Assembly (NCBI GenBank): GCA_937957815.1
Contig: CALFXN010000583.1
Coordinates: 1 to 7,352, forward strand
DNA length: 7,352 nt
Origin: an uncultured Synergistales bacterium
Lineage (GTDB): Bacteria > Synergistota > Synergistia > Synergistales > Aminobacteriaceae
Direction: 5' to 3'
In this document: one piece after another, positions 1 through 6,290 of the stretch
Layout: each line of letters starts with the position of its first letter
Position numbering within the stretch: the first letter of the stretch is position 1
Notes under the pieces: generated by a model
Seen by the model: only the letters and a program-made list of their open reading frames with translations
Database searches by the model: none
Told to the model about the DNA's origin: nothing
Program-made: the position numbers and the translations under genes

Positions 1-47
1 GAGATAAGGCCACGTGACTGGAGTTCAGACGTGTGCTCTTCCGATCT
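1..47. other. Illumina i7 index adapter remnant (not genomic)
   Basis: This segment reads as the 3' end of the Illumina P7 sequence (GAGAT, 1-5), an 8-base index (AAGGCCAC, 6-13) and then the 34-base TruSeq read-2 adapter (14-47), which ends in CTCTTCCGATCT. The match to the known adapter design is exact from memory. Genomic sequence therefore begins at base 48. The plus-strand translation across it gives TGVQTCALPIS, a peptide that arises when this adapter is translated and should not be annotated as protein. Confidence 0.97.
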
Positions 48-449
48 CACTCCCCGTCCGAACAGATAGTCACCCGATTCGAGGTCCCGTCGCGCTTCAT
101 CCGGAATATTCCGTTCCCCGATCCGTCGCGTGCAGACATCGGGATCGAACGCGACGGATTCGAGTGAGCCGTACCCTTCCGCGCCAACGACGTCGAAATG
201 CCCCGTGAGGACGATCGTCCTGTCGGTCTTCGGCCGCGCCCGGACACGGGCAATGACGAAAACTCTCCCGAGTGCGTCTCCCTGGATCGGAACGAGCGTC
301 ACATCCCCTTCGGGCAGCGACCGGGAGAGCGTCACGGCAATGTACCGCGCGGCTTCGTTCTCTCCGCTAGGGGAGGCGGAGAGACTTTTGATCCTCACCA
401 GATCCGTCAGAATCTCGCGGATTCTCTCCTGTCGAGGGATCGGAATCAT
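48..449 (-). CDS. rocB: RocB-like M20 family metallopeptidase, N-terminal part, truncated by the contig end
   Basis: The frame is open from the ATG at 449 to base 48, giving 134 residues, and has no stop because adapter follows. Residues 82-88 (TGHFDVV) form the M20 metal site, with H84 as the first metal ligand and D86 as the conserved acid next to it. Residues 116-133 (PDEARRDLESGDYLFGRG) match the stretch in RocB proteins just before the GRGxxDMK metal-binding aspartate, which would lie a few codons past the cut. RocB is named from the Bacillus arginine-utilisation operon and is predicted to be a cytoplasmic zinc-dependent amidase or peptidase; its exact substrate is not established. Full-length members are about 500-550 residues, so roughly three quarters are missing. 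The gene follows the channel gene on the same strand and overlaps its last 83 bases. A generic M20 peptidase is the alternative. Confidence 0.82.
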
Positions 450-2736
450 GCTGTTCCCCTTCTTTCCTGTGGCGTTTCGCGAGACGCACATCGACGGGAG
501 CGGTTCCTGAGAGATGGACGTCCATCTGCGGATAGGCGATGACGATTCCTGCCTTTTCGAACATCGAGACGAGACGGAACCGGATGTCGCTCGGGACCTT
601 CAGCGTGGAGGCGTTCGCCATGTCGATCATGAAGTACAACGTAAACTCAAGCGCGCTCGGGCCGAAATCTCCAAAGACCACGAAGGGTTCGGGGGATTTG
701 AGCACCCGGCTATGTTCCGACGCCGCAAGAATGAGCAAGCGTTCGACTTCGCGAACGTCCGATCCGTAAGCGACGCCGACGGAAACCTTCAGCCGGACTT
801 TCTGGTCGGTGAGGGTCCTGTTCGTAACCTTGTGGTCGAGAAAGTAGCTGTTCGGAACCAGAACATGGAAGTTGTCGTACGTTTTGATGCTTGTCGAACG
901 CGCTCCGATCTCCTCAACCGTCGCCGTGATGCCGTCCACGTCGATGACGTCATTGATCCGGAAGGGTTTGGAGAACATCAGAATAAAGCCGCTGATCAGG
1001 TTGCTGAAGAGATTCTGCGCGCCGACGCCGATGCCGAGCGCCAAGGCGCCTCCAATGAAGGCGAAGGCCGTTATCGGGACGTTGATGATGTCGAGCGCCA
1101 CCATGAGGAATACGAAAATAAGGAAGATGAAGAACACGCTTTGGATCATCACCGACTTCGTCGGATCGAGATTGAACCTGTTCAGCACGAACCGCCGGAA
1201 TCCCGAGGCGATGATCCGGCTCGCTGCGTATCCGAACAGAAAGAGGACGATGGAGACGAGGAGCTTGAGAACGGTGATGTCGTAGCCGTCGTCGCTCCAG
1301 AGCCGGGCGTTCAGGAACGACATGACCTTTTCTTTTCCGAGGTCCGTGACGTGTTCGGCAAGGCGCAGCGCGTTGAGCGTCTCGTCGATCTCCGCCAGAA
1401 TGCGGGTATCGAGCGTGAAGACGGTCGTCATCCGGGAGGCGAACCGGACGAGATCCTCTGCGGTCTGGTTGAGAGCATCAAGCCGCGAGCGGTAGCGAAC
1501 GAGGAGGTCCCTGTCCGCCGAAACACGGTCCATATCCTTTCTCGTGGCCACGATCGCCGCGTTCGTCCGCGCCTGTTCGTTCTGGACGGAAACGAGCTGC
1601 GTCTCGAAGCCCTTGATTCTCGCCTGGGCTTCGCCCCTGATCGTCCAGACTTCTGCGCTCCTGAGGGTCCCCTTCACGACGTCGTAGCGGTTCCGCCATA
1701 TCGTCTGCGCCAGTCCGAGGTAGAGGGCCTCCTGTTCCGCACGGTCGACGAGACCCTGCCAGTACGAAAACCACGCCTCGCGTTCCGCGACGAGCGCTGT
1801 CGCGAGTTCTTTTTTCCGTTCATTGCCGCCCGCACCCGCGAGGTCGTTCTGCGCCTTCGAGAGAAGGCGTTCCGCTTTCGAGCGCTCGTCGAGCATCTTC
1901 GGCAGCGCGGCCTTCACCTCGTCGACCCTGGTCTGCAGGGCCGCGATCTGCCGATCGAGATCCTCCTGACTGTAGGCATGCTGTTTCCGGATCTTATCGA
2001 GGACGGAACGCCGCTTCTCGAGTTCCGTATCGACCATCTCGAGGCGCAGTTTCGCGATGGTCCGCGTCGTATTCCTGAGGGCCATATCGAGTTTCATCGA
2101 CTCGACGTTTTCCTTCGATCGCGCGATTTCCCATGCCTCGGCGGAAGTCGTCGGCGCTGAGGTCTGAAGATCGCGAAGAGCGCTTTCAGCTTTCTGCGTC
2201 TGGTCGCGGAGCGAGTCGAGCGAATTGTCGATATAGGACGCCGCCGCCAAAAGCGAGTTCCGCCTGAGCTTCAAATCGTCGTACCCATCCTGGATCGCGT
2301 CCGAGACGGAGAGGGGATAGGGTGGCTTCGCGTCCACGAGAAGCTTCGTCTCGCTTTCCGCTCGGGTCTGCTCGAGGTCCTTCTTCGTCTTTTCGAGAAC
2401 GTCCATCTGGGATCCGAGACGTCCGTACATGTTCTGCAGCGTATTCAGAAGCGAAACGCGACGTGAGAACAGATCCTCGGAGATGGATTCGGCCTCGGAC
2501 GTCGTCGCGTTCAGCGTGTCGAGGAGTTTCTGGATCTCCTCGGCACGCTTCCGGACCTGATCGGGCGTGAATTCATACTGCCGGGATCCGTTGTGGCCCG
2601 ACGGCCTAGGTTGGGGTTGCGCCGGAAGCGCGTCGGAAGAGACCACGACGACGGCGCCCGAATCGGGCGACGCTGCCGGGGAAGGAGACGGGGTGAGAAG
2701 GAACAGAAACAGGAACAGACACTTCAGGATCGTCAT
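367..2736 (-). CDS. Large MscS-superfamily mechanosensitive ion channel with N-terminal extracytoplasmic coiled-coil domain
   Basis: The product has 789 residues. Residues 1-22 form a signal peptide (MTILKCLFLFLFLLTP, then PAASP). Residues about 55-470 are charged and helical, with coiled-coil stretches, and probably lie outside the inner membrane. Three membrane segments follow at about 488-510, 529-551 and 555-590. The last is the pore-lining helix, rich in Gly/Ala (GGALALGIGVGAQNLFSNL) and ending in the MscS-like KPFRINDVI. Residues 592-640 are the beta domain (GITATVEEIGARSTSIKT, VPNS) and 645-741 the cytoplasmic alpha/beta domain ending in YPQMDVHL. MscS channels open under membrane tension to release solutes during osmotic downshock. 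The size and long extracytoplasmic part resemble MscK/MscM-type members more than short MscS. The ATG at 2736 has AGGGAGG 7 bases upstream. An odd charged tail (about 742-789) runs 83 bases into the next gene. Confidence 0.93.
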   Translation of the reverse strand: MTILKCLFLFLFLLTPSPSPAASPDSGAVVVVSSDALPAQPQPRPSGHNGSRQYEFTPDQVRKRAEEIQKLLDTLNATTSEAESISEDLFSRRVSLLNTLQNMYGRLGSQMDVLEKTKKDLEQTRAESETKLLVDAKPPYPLSVSDAIQDGYDDLKLRRNSLLAAASYIDNSLDSLRDQTQKAESALRDLQTSAPTTSAEAWEIARSKENVESMKLDMALRNTTRTIAKLRLEMVDTELEKRRSVLDKIRKQHAYSQEDLDRQIAALQTRVDEVKAALPKMLDERSKAERLLSKAQNDLAGAGGNERKKELATALVAEREAWFSYWQGLVDRAEQEALYLGLAQTIWRNRYDVVKGTLRSAEVWTIRGEAQARIKGFETQLVSVQNEQARTNAAIVATRKDMDRVSADRDLLVRYRSRLDALNQTAEDLVRFASRMTTVFTLDTRILAEIDETLNALRLAEHVTDLGKEKVMSFLNARLWSDDGYDITVLKLLVSIVLFLFGYAASRIIASGFRRFVLNRFNLDPTKSVMIQSVFFIFLIFVFLMVALDIINVPITAFAFIGGALALGIGVGAQNLFSNLISGFILMFSKPFRINDVIDVDGITATVEEIGARSTSIKTYDNFHVLVPNSYFLDHKVTNRTLTDQKVRLKVSVGVAYGSDVREVERLLILAASEHSRVLKSPEPFVVFGDFGPSALEFTLYFMIDMANASTLKVPSDIRFRLVSMFEKAGIVIAYPQMDVHLSGTAPVDVRLAKRHRKEGEQHDSDPSTGENPRDSDGSGEDQKSLRLP
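456..461 (-). promoter_or_regulatory. Ribosome binding site fixing the rocB-like start
   Basis: Read on the minus strand, AAGGGG lies 6 bases before the ATG at 449, within a purine-rich run (GGAAAGAAGGGGAAC). It supports this ATG even though the start lies inside the 3' end of the channel gene. Confidence 0.7.
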
Positions 2737-2759
2737 GTATGCGCCTCCCTTCCTGGTTT

Positions 2760-2793
2760 CCGGTACGACCGGAGGCGGGTCTCCCCGCCTCCG
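2760..2793 (-). terminator. GC-rich hairpin between the oxidoreductase and channel genes
   Basis: Bases 2770-2779 (CGGAGGCGGG) and 2784-2793 form a perfect 10-bp stem with a 4-base loop (TCTC). A second small stem, CCGGT/ACCGG at 2760-2772, overlaps its lower edge, so the two are alternative folds. No T-tract follows on either strand, so this is not a canonical intrinsic terminator. It lies 31 bases after the oxidoreductase stop. It may attenuate read-through into the channel gene or protect or process the transcript. I see no separate promoter for the channel in this gap. Confidence 0.45.
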
Positions 2794-2824
2794 TGAAGAG
2801 ATCGTGCGTGTTCCGGCGGAGCCT

Positions 2825-3895
2825 TCAGTCGGGGAAGAGTTCCGCGACGATATCCCGCACGCGCTCCTGTCGCGTCACCCGCGTGACGTTGGAGCCGCAG
2901 AAGAAGAGCCCTTCCTCCCAGCGCCCTTGGAACGCGTCTACGAGCGCCTGGGCGATACAGAAGGTCTCCCGCTCGTTCCTGTAGCGACAATGGGTGAGGC
3001 AGTTCGCGATGCAGGGCTTGCTTTCCACATGCCCATTGAGGTACTGGTTGATGAACGGGTTTCTCAGGGCGCGTCCCGGCAGTCCGGCCGGACTCTGGAT
3101 GATGACGACATCTTCTTCCTTCGCGTCGATGAATGCCTGCTTGAAGCGGTCCGAAGCGTCCCCCTCGACGGTGCACGCGAAGCGCGTCCCCATCTGGACG
3201 CCGCGCGCGCCGAGCGAAAACGCGTGTTCGATATCCTTCCGGTCCCAGATGCCGCCCGCCGCAACGACCGGGATGCCGAAGCCTCCGTCCGCCAGGTATG
3301 CGACGAGTTCGGGGACCACCGTCTCGAGGGAGAATTCCGGCGCATCGACCTGTTCCATTTTCGTCACGCCGAGATGCCCCCCGGCGTAGAGCGGCGTCTC
3401 GACGACGAAGCCGTCCGGGAGACGGCCGTAGAGCTTCTCCCAACGCCTCAGGATGAGACTCGCCGCCTTTGTCGTGCTGACGATCGGGACGAGTGCGACG
3501 TCGGGGAAATCCTTCGTGTATTCCGGAAGACGCAACGGCAGCCCCGCACCGGAGATGATGACATCGACGCCGCCTTCGCAGGCGGATCGGACGTGCTGAT
3601 CGTAATCGGTCAGAGCGACCATGCAGTTGACCGCGATCACGCCGCCTCCGGCGATTGCGCGGGCACTCCGGATCGCGTCTCTGACGGCGACCTTGTTCGC
3701 CTCGAAGTAGTTCTTCCCGTCATACAGCGGGTGATTGCACGCGAGCCCGACGCTCGCAATCGTTCCGATCCCGCCGCAAAGAGCGACATTCCCCGCGAGC
3801 GACGGTCCGGAAATTGCGACGCCCATCCCCCCCTGGATCAGGGGATACTTCGGCTGATGCTTTCCCAGCCGTAAAACAGGTCGTTCTATGGTCAC
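2825..3895 (-). CDS. Nitronate monooxygenase / FabK-like FMN oxidoreductase with C-terminal four-cysteine cluster
   Basis: The 356-residue product has the TIM-barrel flavin fold of the 2-nitropropane dioxygenase/nitronate monooxygenase family. Visible motifs are LIQGGMGVAISG (19-30), ISGAGLP (114-120), AGGHLG (171-176, carrying the family's conserved His), VVAAGGI (210-216) and GVQMGTRF (232-239, FMN phosphate binding). Nitronate monooxygenases oxidise toxic alkyl nitronates; the related FabK reduces enoyl-ACP with NAD(P)H. The motifs alone do not separate the two. The C-terminal part carries C295, C299, C303 and C313 (Cx3Cx3Cx9C), which could bind an iron-sulfur cluster or zinc. This cluster occurs in a subgroup found in anaerobes, so an O2-dependent monooxygenase role is doubtful. 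The start is a GTG at 3895 with GAGGAGAGGA beginning 5 bases upstream; there is no ATG before residue 24. It is the first gene of the minus-strand unit and diverges from the desulfidase gene. Confidence 0.9.
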   Translation of the reverse strand: MTIERPVLRLGKHQPKYPLIQGGMGVAISGPSLAGNVALCGGIGTIASVGLACNHPLYDGKNYFEANKVAVRDAIRSARAIAGGGVIAVNCMVALTDYDQHVRSACEGGVDVIISGAGLPLRLPEYTKDFPDVALVPIVSTTKAASLILRRWEKLYGRLPDGFVVETPLYAGGHLGVTKMEQVDAPEFSLETVVPELVAYLADGGFGIPVVAAGGIWDRKDIEHAFSLGARGVQMGTRFACTVEGDASDRFKQAFIDAKEEDVVIIQSPAGLPGRALRNPFINQYLNGHVESKPCIANCLTHCRYRNERETFCIAQALVDAFQGRWEEGLFFCGSNVTRVTRQERVRDIVAELFPD

Positions 3896-3931
3896 TGGTT
3901 TCCTCTCCTCGACAAAAATAGTCTTCTCTGA

Positions 3932-3959
3932 CCAAAACTGGGTTATTTTAGCCCAAAAC
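3932..3959. repeat. Direct repeat CCAAAAC with 21-base period, possible operator
   Basis: CCAAAAC occurs at 3932-3938 and 3953-3959, exactly 21 bases or two helical turns apart. An imperfect inverted repeat (TGGGTT/AGCCCA with one G-T pair, 5-base loop) lies between and partly over them at 3939-3955. Both overlap the candidate -10 box of the minus-strand promoter, which fits a regulator binding site. This is inference from layout only. Confidence 0.3.
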
Positions 3960-3974
3960 CCGACGGCGGTGCAA
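3945..3974 (-). promoter_or_regulatory. Candidate promoter for the oxidoreductase-channel-rocB unit
   Basis: On the minus strand the -10-like TAAAAT lies at 3950-3945 and a poor -35-like TTGCAC at 3974-3969, with an 18-base spacer. The region is the only AT-rich stretch upstream of the GTG at 3895. The -35 match is only 3 of 6, so the assignment is tentative. Confidence 0.4.
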
Positions 3975-3989
3975 GGGAAGCAGGCTTTC

Positions 3990-3998
3990 TGCTACAAT
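3990..3998 (+). promoter_or_regulatory. Candidate extended -10 promoter for the cysteine desulfidase gene
   Basis: TGCTACAAT at 3990-3998 has the TGn extension followed by TACAAT, five of six bases of the -10 consensus. No good -35 is seen 17 bases upstream (TGCAAG), as is tolerated for extended -10 promoters. Transcription would start near 4005, leaving a leader of about 43 bases. This disfavours translation from the in-frame ATG at 3997, which overlaps the -10 box. Confidence 0.55.
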
Positions 3999-4011
3999 GA
4001 TTTCATACATT

Positions 4012-4030
4012 CGGGGGGGTGATCCCCCCG
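4012..4030 (+). promoter_or_regulatory. G/C hairpin in the desulfidase mRNA leader
   Basis: CGGGGGG (4012-4018) pairs with CCCCCCG (4024-4030) around a 5-base loop, giving a 7-bp pure G/C stem. It ends 2 bases before the ribosome binding site. If transcription starts near 4005, the hairpin occupies most of the leader and could affect initiation or mRNA stability. It has no T-tract and resembles no riboswitch class I recognise. Confidence 0.5.
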
Positions 4031-4032
4031 TC

Positions 4033-4041
4033 AGGGGAGGG
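4033..4041 (+). promoter_or_regulatory. Ribosome binding site deciding the desulfidase start
   Basis: AGGGGAGGG lies 6 bases before the ATG at 4048. This places the start there rather than at the upstream in-frame ATG at 3997, whose 17 extra codons would encode the leader hairpin and this site. Confidence 0.85.
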
Positions 4042-4047
4042 AATACG

Positions 4048-5349
4048 ATGTTTACGATCAGGGATTTTCTGCGCTCCGAAGTCAAACCGGCGCTCGGGTG
4101 TACCGAGCCCGGGGCGGTCGCTCTGGCCGTCGCACGGGCAAAAGAGGAGATCGGCGGCTCCGACGTCAGGTCCATACACGTTACCGTCAGCGACAGCATT
4201 TATAAAAACGGTGTCGCGGTCGGAATACCCGGAACCAGCGGGCTCAAGGGAAACGCCATAGCGGCCGCGCTCGGCGCCCTTGCCGGTGTTTCATCCTACG
4301 GTCTCGAGGTGCTCCGCGACTGTACGGAAAACGACGCGATCCGCGCGAAGAAAATGGCGGCGGACGGAACGGTCCGCGTAACGGCACTCCCCGACAGACA
4401 CGGCGTCTACGTCGAAACCGACGTCACCACGGAAAACGGAACCGCATCCTGCACCATCGACGGATCCCACACTTCGATCACGAAAGTCACGAAAAACGGC
4501 GTCACGACCTTCGAAACGACCAGTGCGACGGACGCTTCGAAGCCGAAGCCCCCGGCGCTCTCCGAACAGATAGCCGGCATGAAGTACACGGCACTCGTCC
4601 GAATGGTCGAAGACATGAACCAGGAGGACGTCGACTATGTCATGAACGGCGTCGACATGAACCTTGCCATCGCCGAATACGGATTTGACGACCATCACAG
4701 GTCCGGCCTCGAGATCGGCAAGACCATCCGCAACGCGGGAGGTCTCGAGACCGGCGACCTGGGAATCAAGATAAAGGCGTTCTCTGCGGCGGCGGCGGAC
4801 GCGCGGATGTCCGGCGCGCCGATGCCCGTCATGAGCAGCGCCGGAAGCGGCAATCACGGCGTCACGGCGATTCTTCCGGTCGCCATTCTCGGGCGCGAGA
4901 ATGGAAAGAGCCGCGAGGAGATCGCGAAGGCTGTCGCCTTCAGCCATCTGTCCACCAGCTTCATCAAGAGCCGGACGGGACGCCTGAGCCCGATCTGCGG
5001 ATGCACGGTCGCCGCCGGGGCGGGAGCCGCGGCCGGTATGACCTGGCTCCTCACGGGAGACGTCCGGCGGGCGGTCAAGGCGATGTCCATCGTCCTCGCG
5101 AACCTCGTCGGAATGCTCTGCGACGGCGCGAAGGACACCTGCGCCCTCAAGGTCGGAACCGGCGCGATGGAGGCGTATCACGCGACGCTGCTCGCGATGA
5201 ACGACCGGGACCTCGATCCTCAGGGAGTCGTCGACGAGACGATCGAAGCGACCGTCCAGAACGTCGCCGACATCAGCTTCAAGGCCATGAAGGATGTCGA
5301 CGGAACGGTCATCGGCATGGTTTCGAGGCGCATGGAAAAGGCGCAATAA
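4048..5349 (+). CDS. cyuA: L-cysteine desulfidase, CyuA/YhaM (UPF0597, serine dehydratase alpha-like) family
   Basis: The 433-residue product is full length for the family. Members of this group, such as the Methanocaldococcus enzyme MJ1025, use a [4Fe-4S] cluster to break L-cysteine into pyruvate, ammonia and sulfide; the fold is related to the iron-sulfur L-serine dehydratase alpha chain. Visible motifs are ALGCTEPGAVALA (15-27, C18), SSAGSGNHG (263-271), SPICGCTVAAGAGAAAG (314-330, C317 and C319) and GMLCDGAKDTCALKV (355-369, C358 and C365). The conserved cysteines in these motifs supply cluster ligands; C18 and C358 fit the expected spacing. It is cytoplasmic and has no signal peptide. 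The gene stands alone, diverging from the oxidoreductase gene and converging on the HD gene. The likely role is cysteine catabolism or detoxification under anaerobic conditions. Action on L-serine or another amino acid cannot be excluded from sequence. Confidence 0.92.
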   Translation: MFTIRDFLRSEVKPALGCTEPGAVALAVARAKEEIGGSDVRSIHVTVSDSIYKNGVAVGIPGTSGLKGNAIAAALGALAGVSSYGLEVLRDCTENDAIRAKKMAADGTVRVTALPDRHGVYVETDVTTENGTASCTIDGSHTSITKVTKNGVTTFETTSATDASKPKPPALSEQIAGMKYTALVRMVEDMNQEDVDYVMNGVDMNLAIAEYGFDDHHRSGLEIGKTIRNAGGLETGDLGIKIKAFSAAAADARMSGAPMPVMSSAGSGNHGVTAILPVAILGRENGKSREEIAKAVAFSHLSTSFIKSRTGRLSPICGCTVAAGAGAAAGMTWLLTGDVRRAVKAMSIVLANLVGMLCDGAKDTCALKVGTGAMEAYHATLLAMNDRDLDPQGVVDETIEATVQNVADISFKAMKDVDGTVIGMVSRRMEKAQ

Positions 5350-5378
5350 AATCCGGCGCGTCCGACGGACGCCACCGT

Positions 5379-5429
5379 GACGACGCAAGAGGGCTCTTCC
5401 CGACATGGGAAGAGCCCTCTTGCGTCGTC
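5379..5429. terminator. Perfect 23-bp inverted repeat, probable bidirectional terminator
   Basis: Bases 5379-5401 and 5407-5429 are exact reverse complements, separated by the 5-base loop GACAT. The core reads AAGAGGGCTCTTCCC and its complement. It fills most of the 84-base gap between the stop codons of two convergent genes, where a terminator serving both is expected. Neither side has a clear T-tract beyond the arms (CAGTCTATTCC follows on the plus strand), although each arm's inner part ends in CTCTT. A smaller imperfect GC hairpin sits at 5355-5373, directly after the desulfidase stop. Confidence 0.75.
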
Positions 5430-5433
5430 CAGT

Positions 5434-6219
5434 CTATTCCGGAAGAGACTCCCGATGGTGGTGAATCCGCTCCCTGAGATCTCTCAGAAGAGTTTTCGTC
5501 TCGTCGTCGCGCGGCATCCGGGCTTCGATCCATTCGATGTAGCCGCGCTCCCGAAGTATATCGAACGACGGAGAGAAGTTCAGGTCGAGCGCCCACGTCA
5601 TCTGGACGAGCAGGAAATCGACCAGGGACCGCACCGACGCATAGCTCGCAGCCCCATTCTCCCGGACTTCATCGCACAGAGCGGGCGACAGCGGTCCGTC
5701 GGGCTGGACGCGCGGCAGGAGATCCCGGATTCTTCCGTCCCGGACGTACCCCTGCACGAGCTGGTAGACGTCGAGTTTGTCCCCGTCACGGACGATCCTC
5801 GCGTACGGAAGGCTCCCCGAATCGATCCCCGGCGGCAGATGTTTCTTGTTGTGATGCCTGACCGCGTCGACGATGATCCCTCTGACCGGTGCGTCGACGT
5901 CCCCCCACGGGAAGACATCCTCGAGCGTGTCCGCTCCCGTGTCGCCATGGTCGATCGAATCGCCGTCGGAATACGTTCCGTAATCACGGAACTGTCGGAA
6001 GCGCCCCACATCGTGCAGGAGGCCGGCAGCGTCCGCAAGGCGGATCCTCGAGTCGTCCCAATGCAGGGAGCGGGCGATGGTGGCGACATTCGTCTCGACG
6101 CGAAGGCTGTGTTCCTTCTTGACTCGCATGAGGGACGGCAGCTTTCCCGCCTCGTCGGCGAAGCCGTCGACGTACGTTTCGAACCACTGACGCGTCGTAA
6201 TGAGCTGGGAGATCTTCAT
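5434..6219 (-). CDS. HD-domain phosphohydrolase of unknown substrate
   Basis: The 261-residue product has the HD-superfamily metal-site pattern: H37 (KKEHSLRV), H69-D70 (AGLLHDVGRFRQF), H91 (SIDHGDTGADTL), H122-H123 (VRHHNKKH) and D146 or D150 (RDGDKLDVYQL). The extra histidines suggest a two-metal centre. HD proteins hydrolyse phosphomonoesters or phosphodiesters such as nucleotides; the substrate here cannot be read from the sequence. I see no signal peptide, membrane segment or fused sensor or RelA domain, so it should be a soluble cytoplasmic enzyme. The ATG at 6219 is chosen because a TATAAT box lies at 6265-6260. Starts farther upstream in the frame (6249, 6351) would be at or before the transcription start. 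GAGGTG stands about 9 bases before it. The gene diverges from the propeller gene. Confidence 0.88.
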   Translation of the reverse strand: MKISQLITTRQWFETYVDGFADEAGKLPSLMRVKKEHSLRVETNVATIARSLHWDDSRIRLADAAGLLHDVGRFRQFRDYGTYSDGDSIDHGDTGADTLEDVFPWGDVDAPVRGIIVDAVRHHNKKHLPPGIDSGSLPYARIVRDGDKLDVYQLVQGYVRDGRIRDLLPRVQPDGPLSPALCDEVRENGAASYASVRSLVDFLLVQMTWALDLNFSPSFDILRERGYIEWIEARMPRDDETKTLLRDLRERIHHHRESLPE

Positions 6220-6251
6220 TGTAAGAGACACCTCGTTCGGGTGGAACATCC

Positions 6252-6273
6252 AAGTGGGTATTATACCCCACTT
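6252..6273. promoter_or_regulatory. Nested palindrome over the HD-gene -10 box, likely operator
   Basis: AAGTGGG at 6252-6258 and CCCACTT at 6267-6273 are perfect inverted 7-base arms. Nested inside is the 13-base palindrome GGGTATTATACCC at 6256-6268. Together they enclose the TATAAT of the minus-strand promoter, the position expected for a repressor that blocks RNA polymerase. No regulator gene lies in the window, so the binding protein is unknown. Confidence 0.5.
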
Positions 6274-6290
6274 ATCCCGAGGACTGACAA
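6260..6290 (-). promoter_or_regulatory. Promoter for the HD-domain gene
   Basis: On the minus strand a perfect TATAAT lies at 6265-6260 and TTGTCA (five of six to consensus) at 6290-6285. The 19-base spacer is longer than ideal. Transcription would start near 6253, about 34 bases before the ATG at 6219. Confidence 0.65.

Noticed and set aside
14..208. Plus-strand open frame beginning MTGVQTCALPIS
   Set aside because: Its first 11 or so codons are adapter sequence, and the rest is antisense to the rocB-like gene.
514..2160. 548-codon plus-strand open frame opposite the channel gene
   Set aside because: It is in codon register with a clear MscS-family gene, is rich in Asp, Glu and Arg with no recognisable domain, and results from rare TTA/CTA/TCA codons in the sense gene.
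2567..3874. 435-codon plus-strand open frame opposite the oxidoreductase and the channel N-terminus
   Set aside because: It is a register shadow of the flavoprotein gene, has no family motifs, and spans the intergenic hairpin.
3997..4047. Upstream in-frame ATG extension of the desulfidase
   Set aside because: It overlaps the -10 box, and its 17 codons would encode the leader hairpin and Shine-Dalgarno sequence. The family N-terminus begins at 4048.
4291..5406. 371-codon minus-strand open frame opposite the desulfidase gene
   Set aside because: It is a codon-register shadow with Arg/Asp-rich composition and would start inside the 23-bp inverted repeat.
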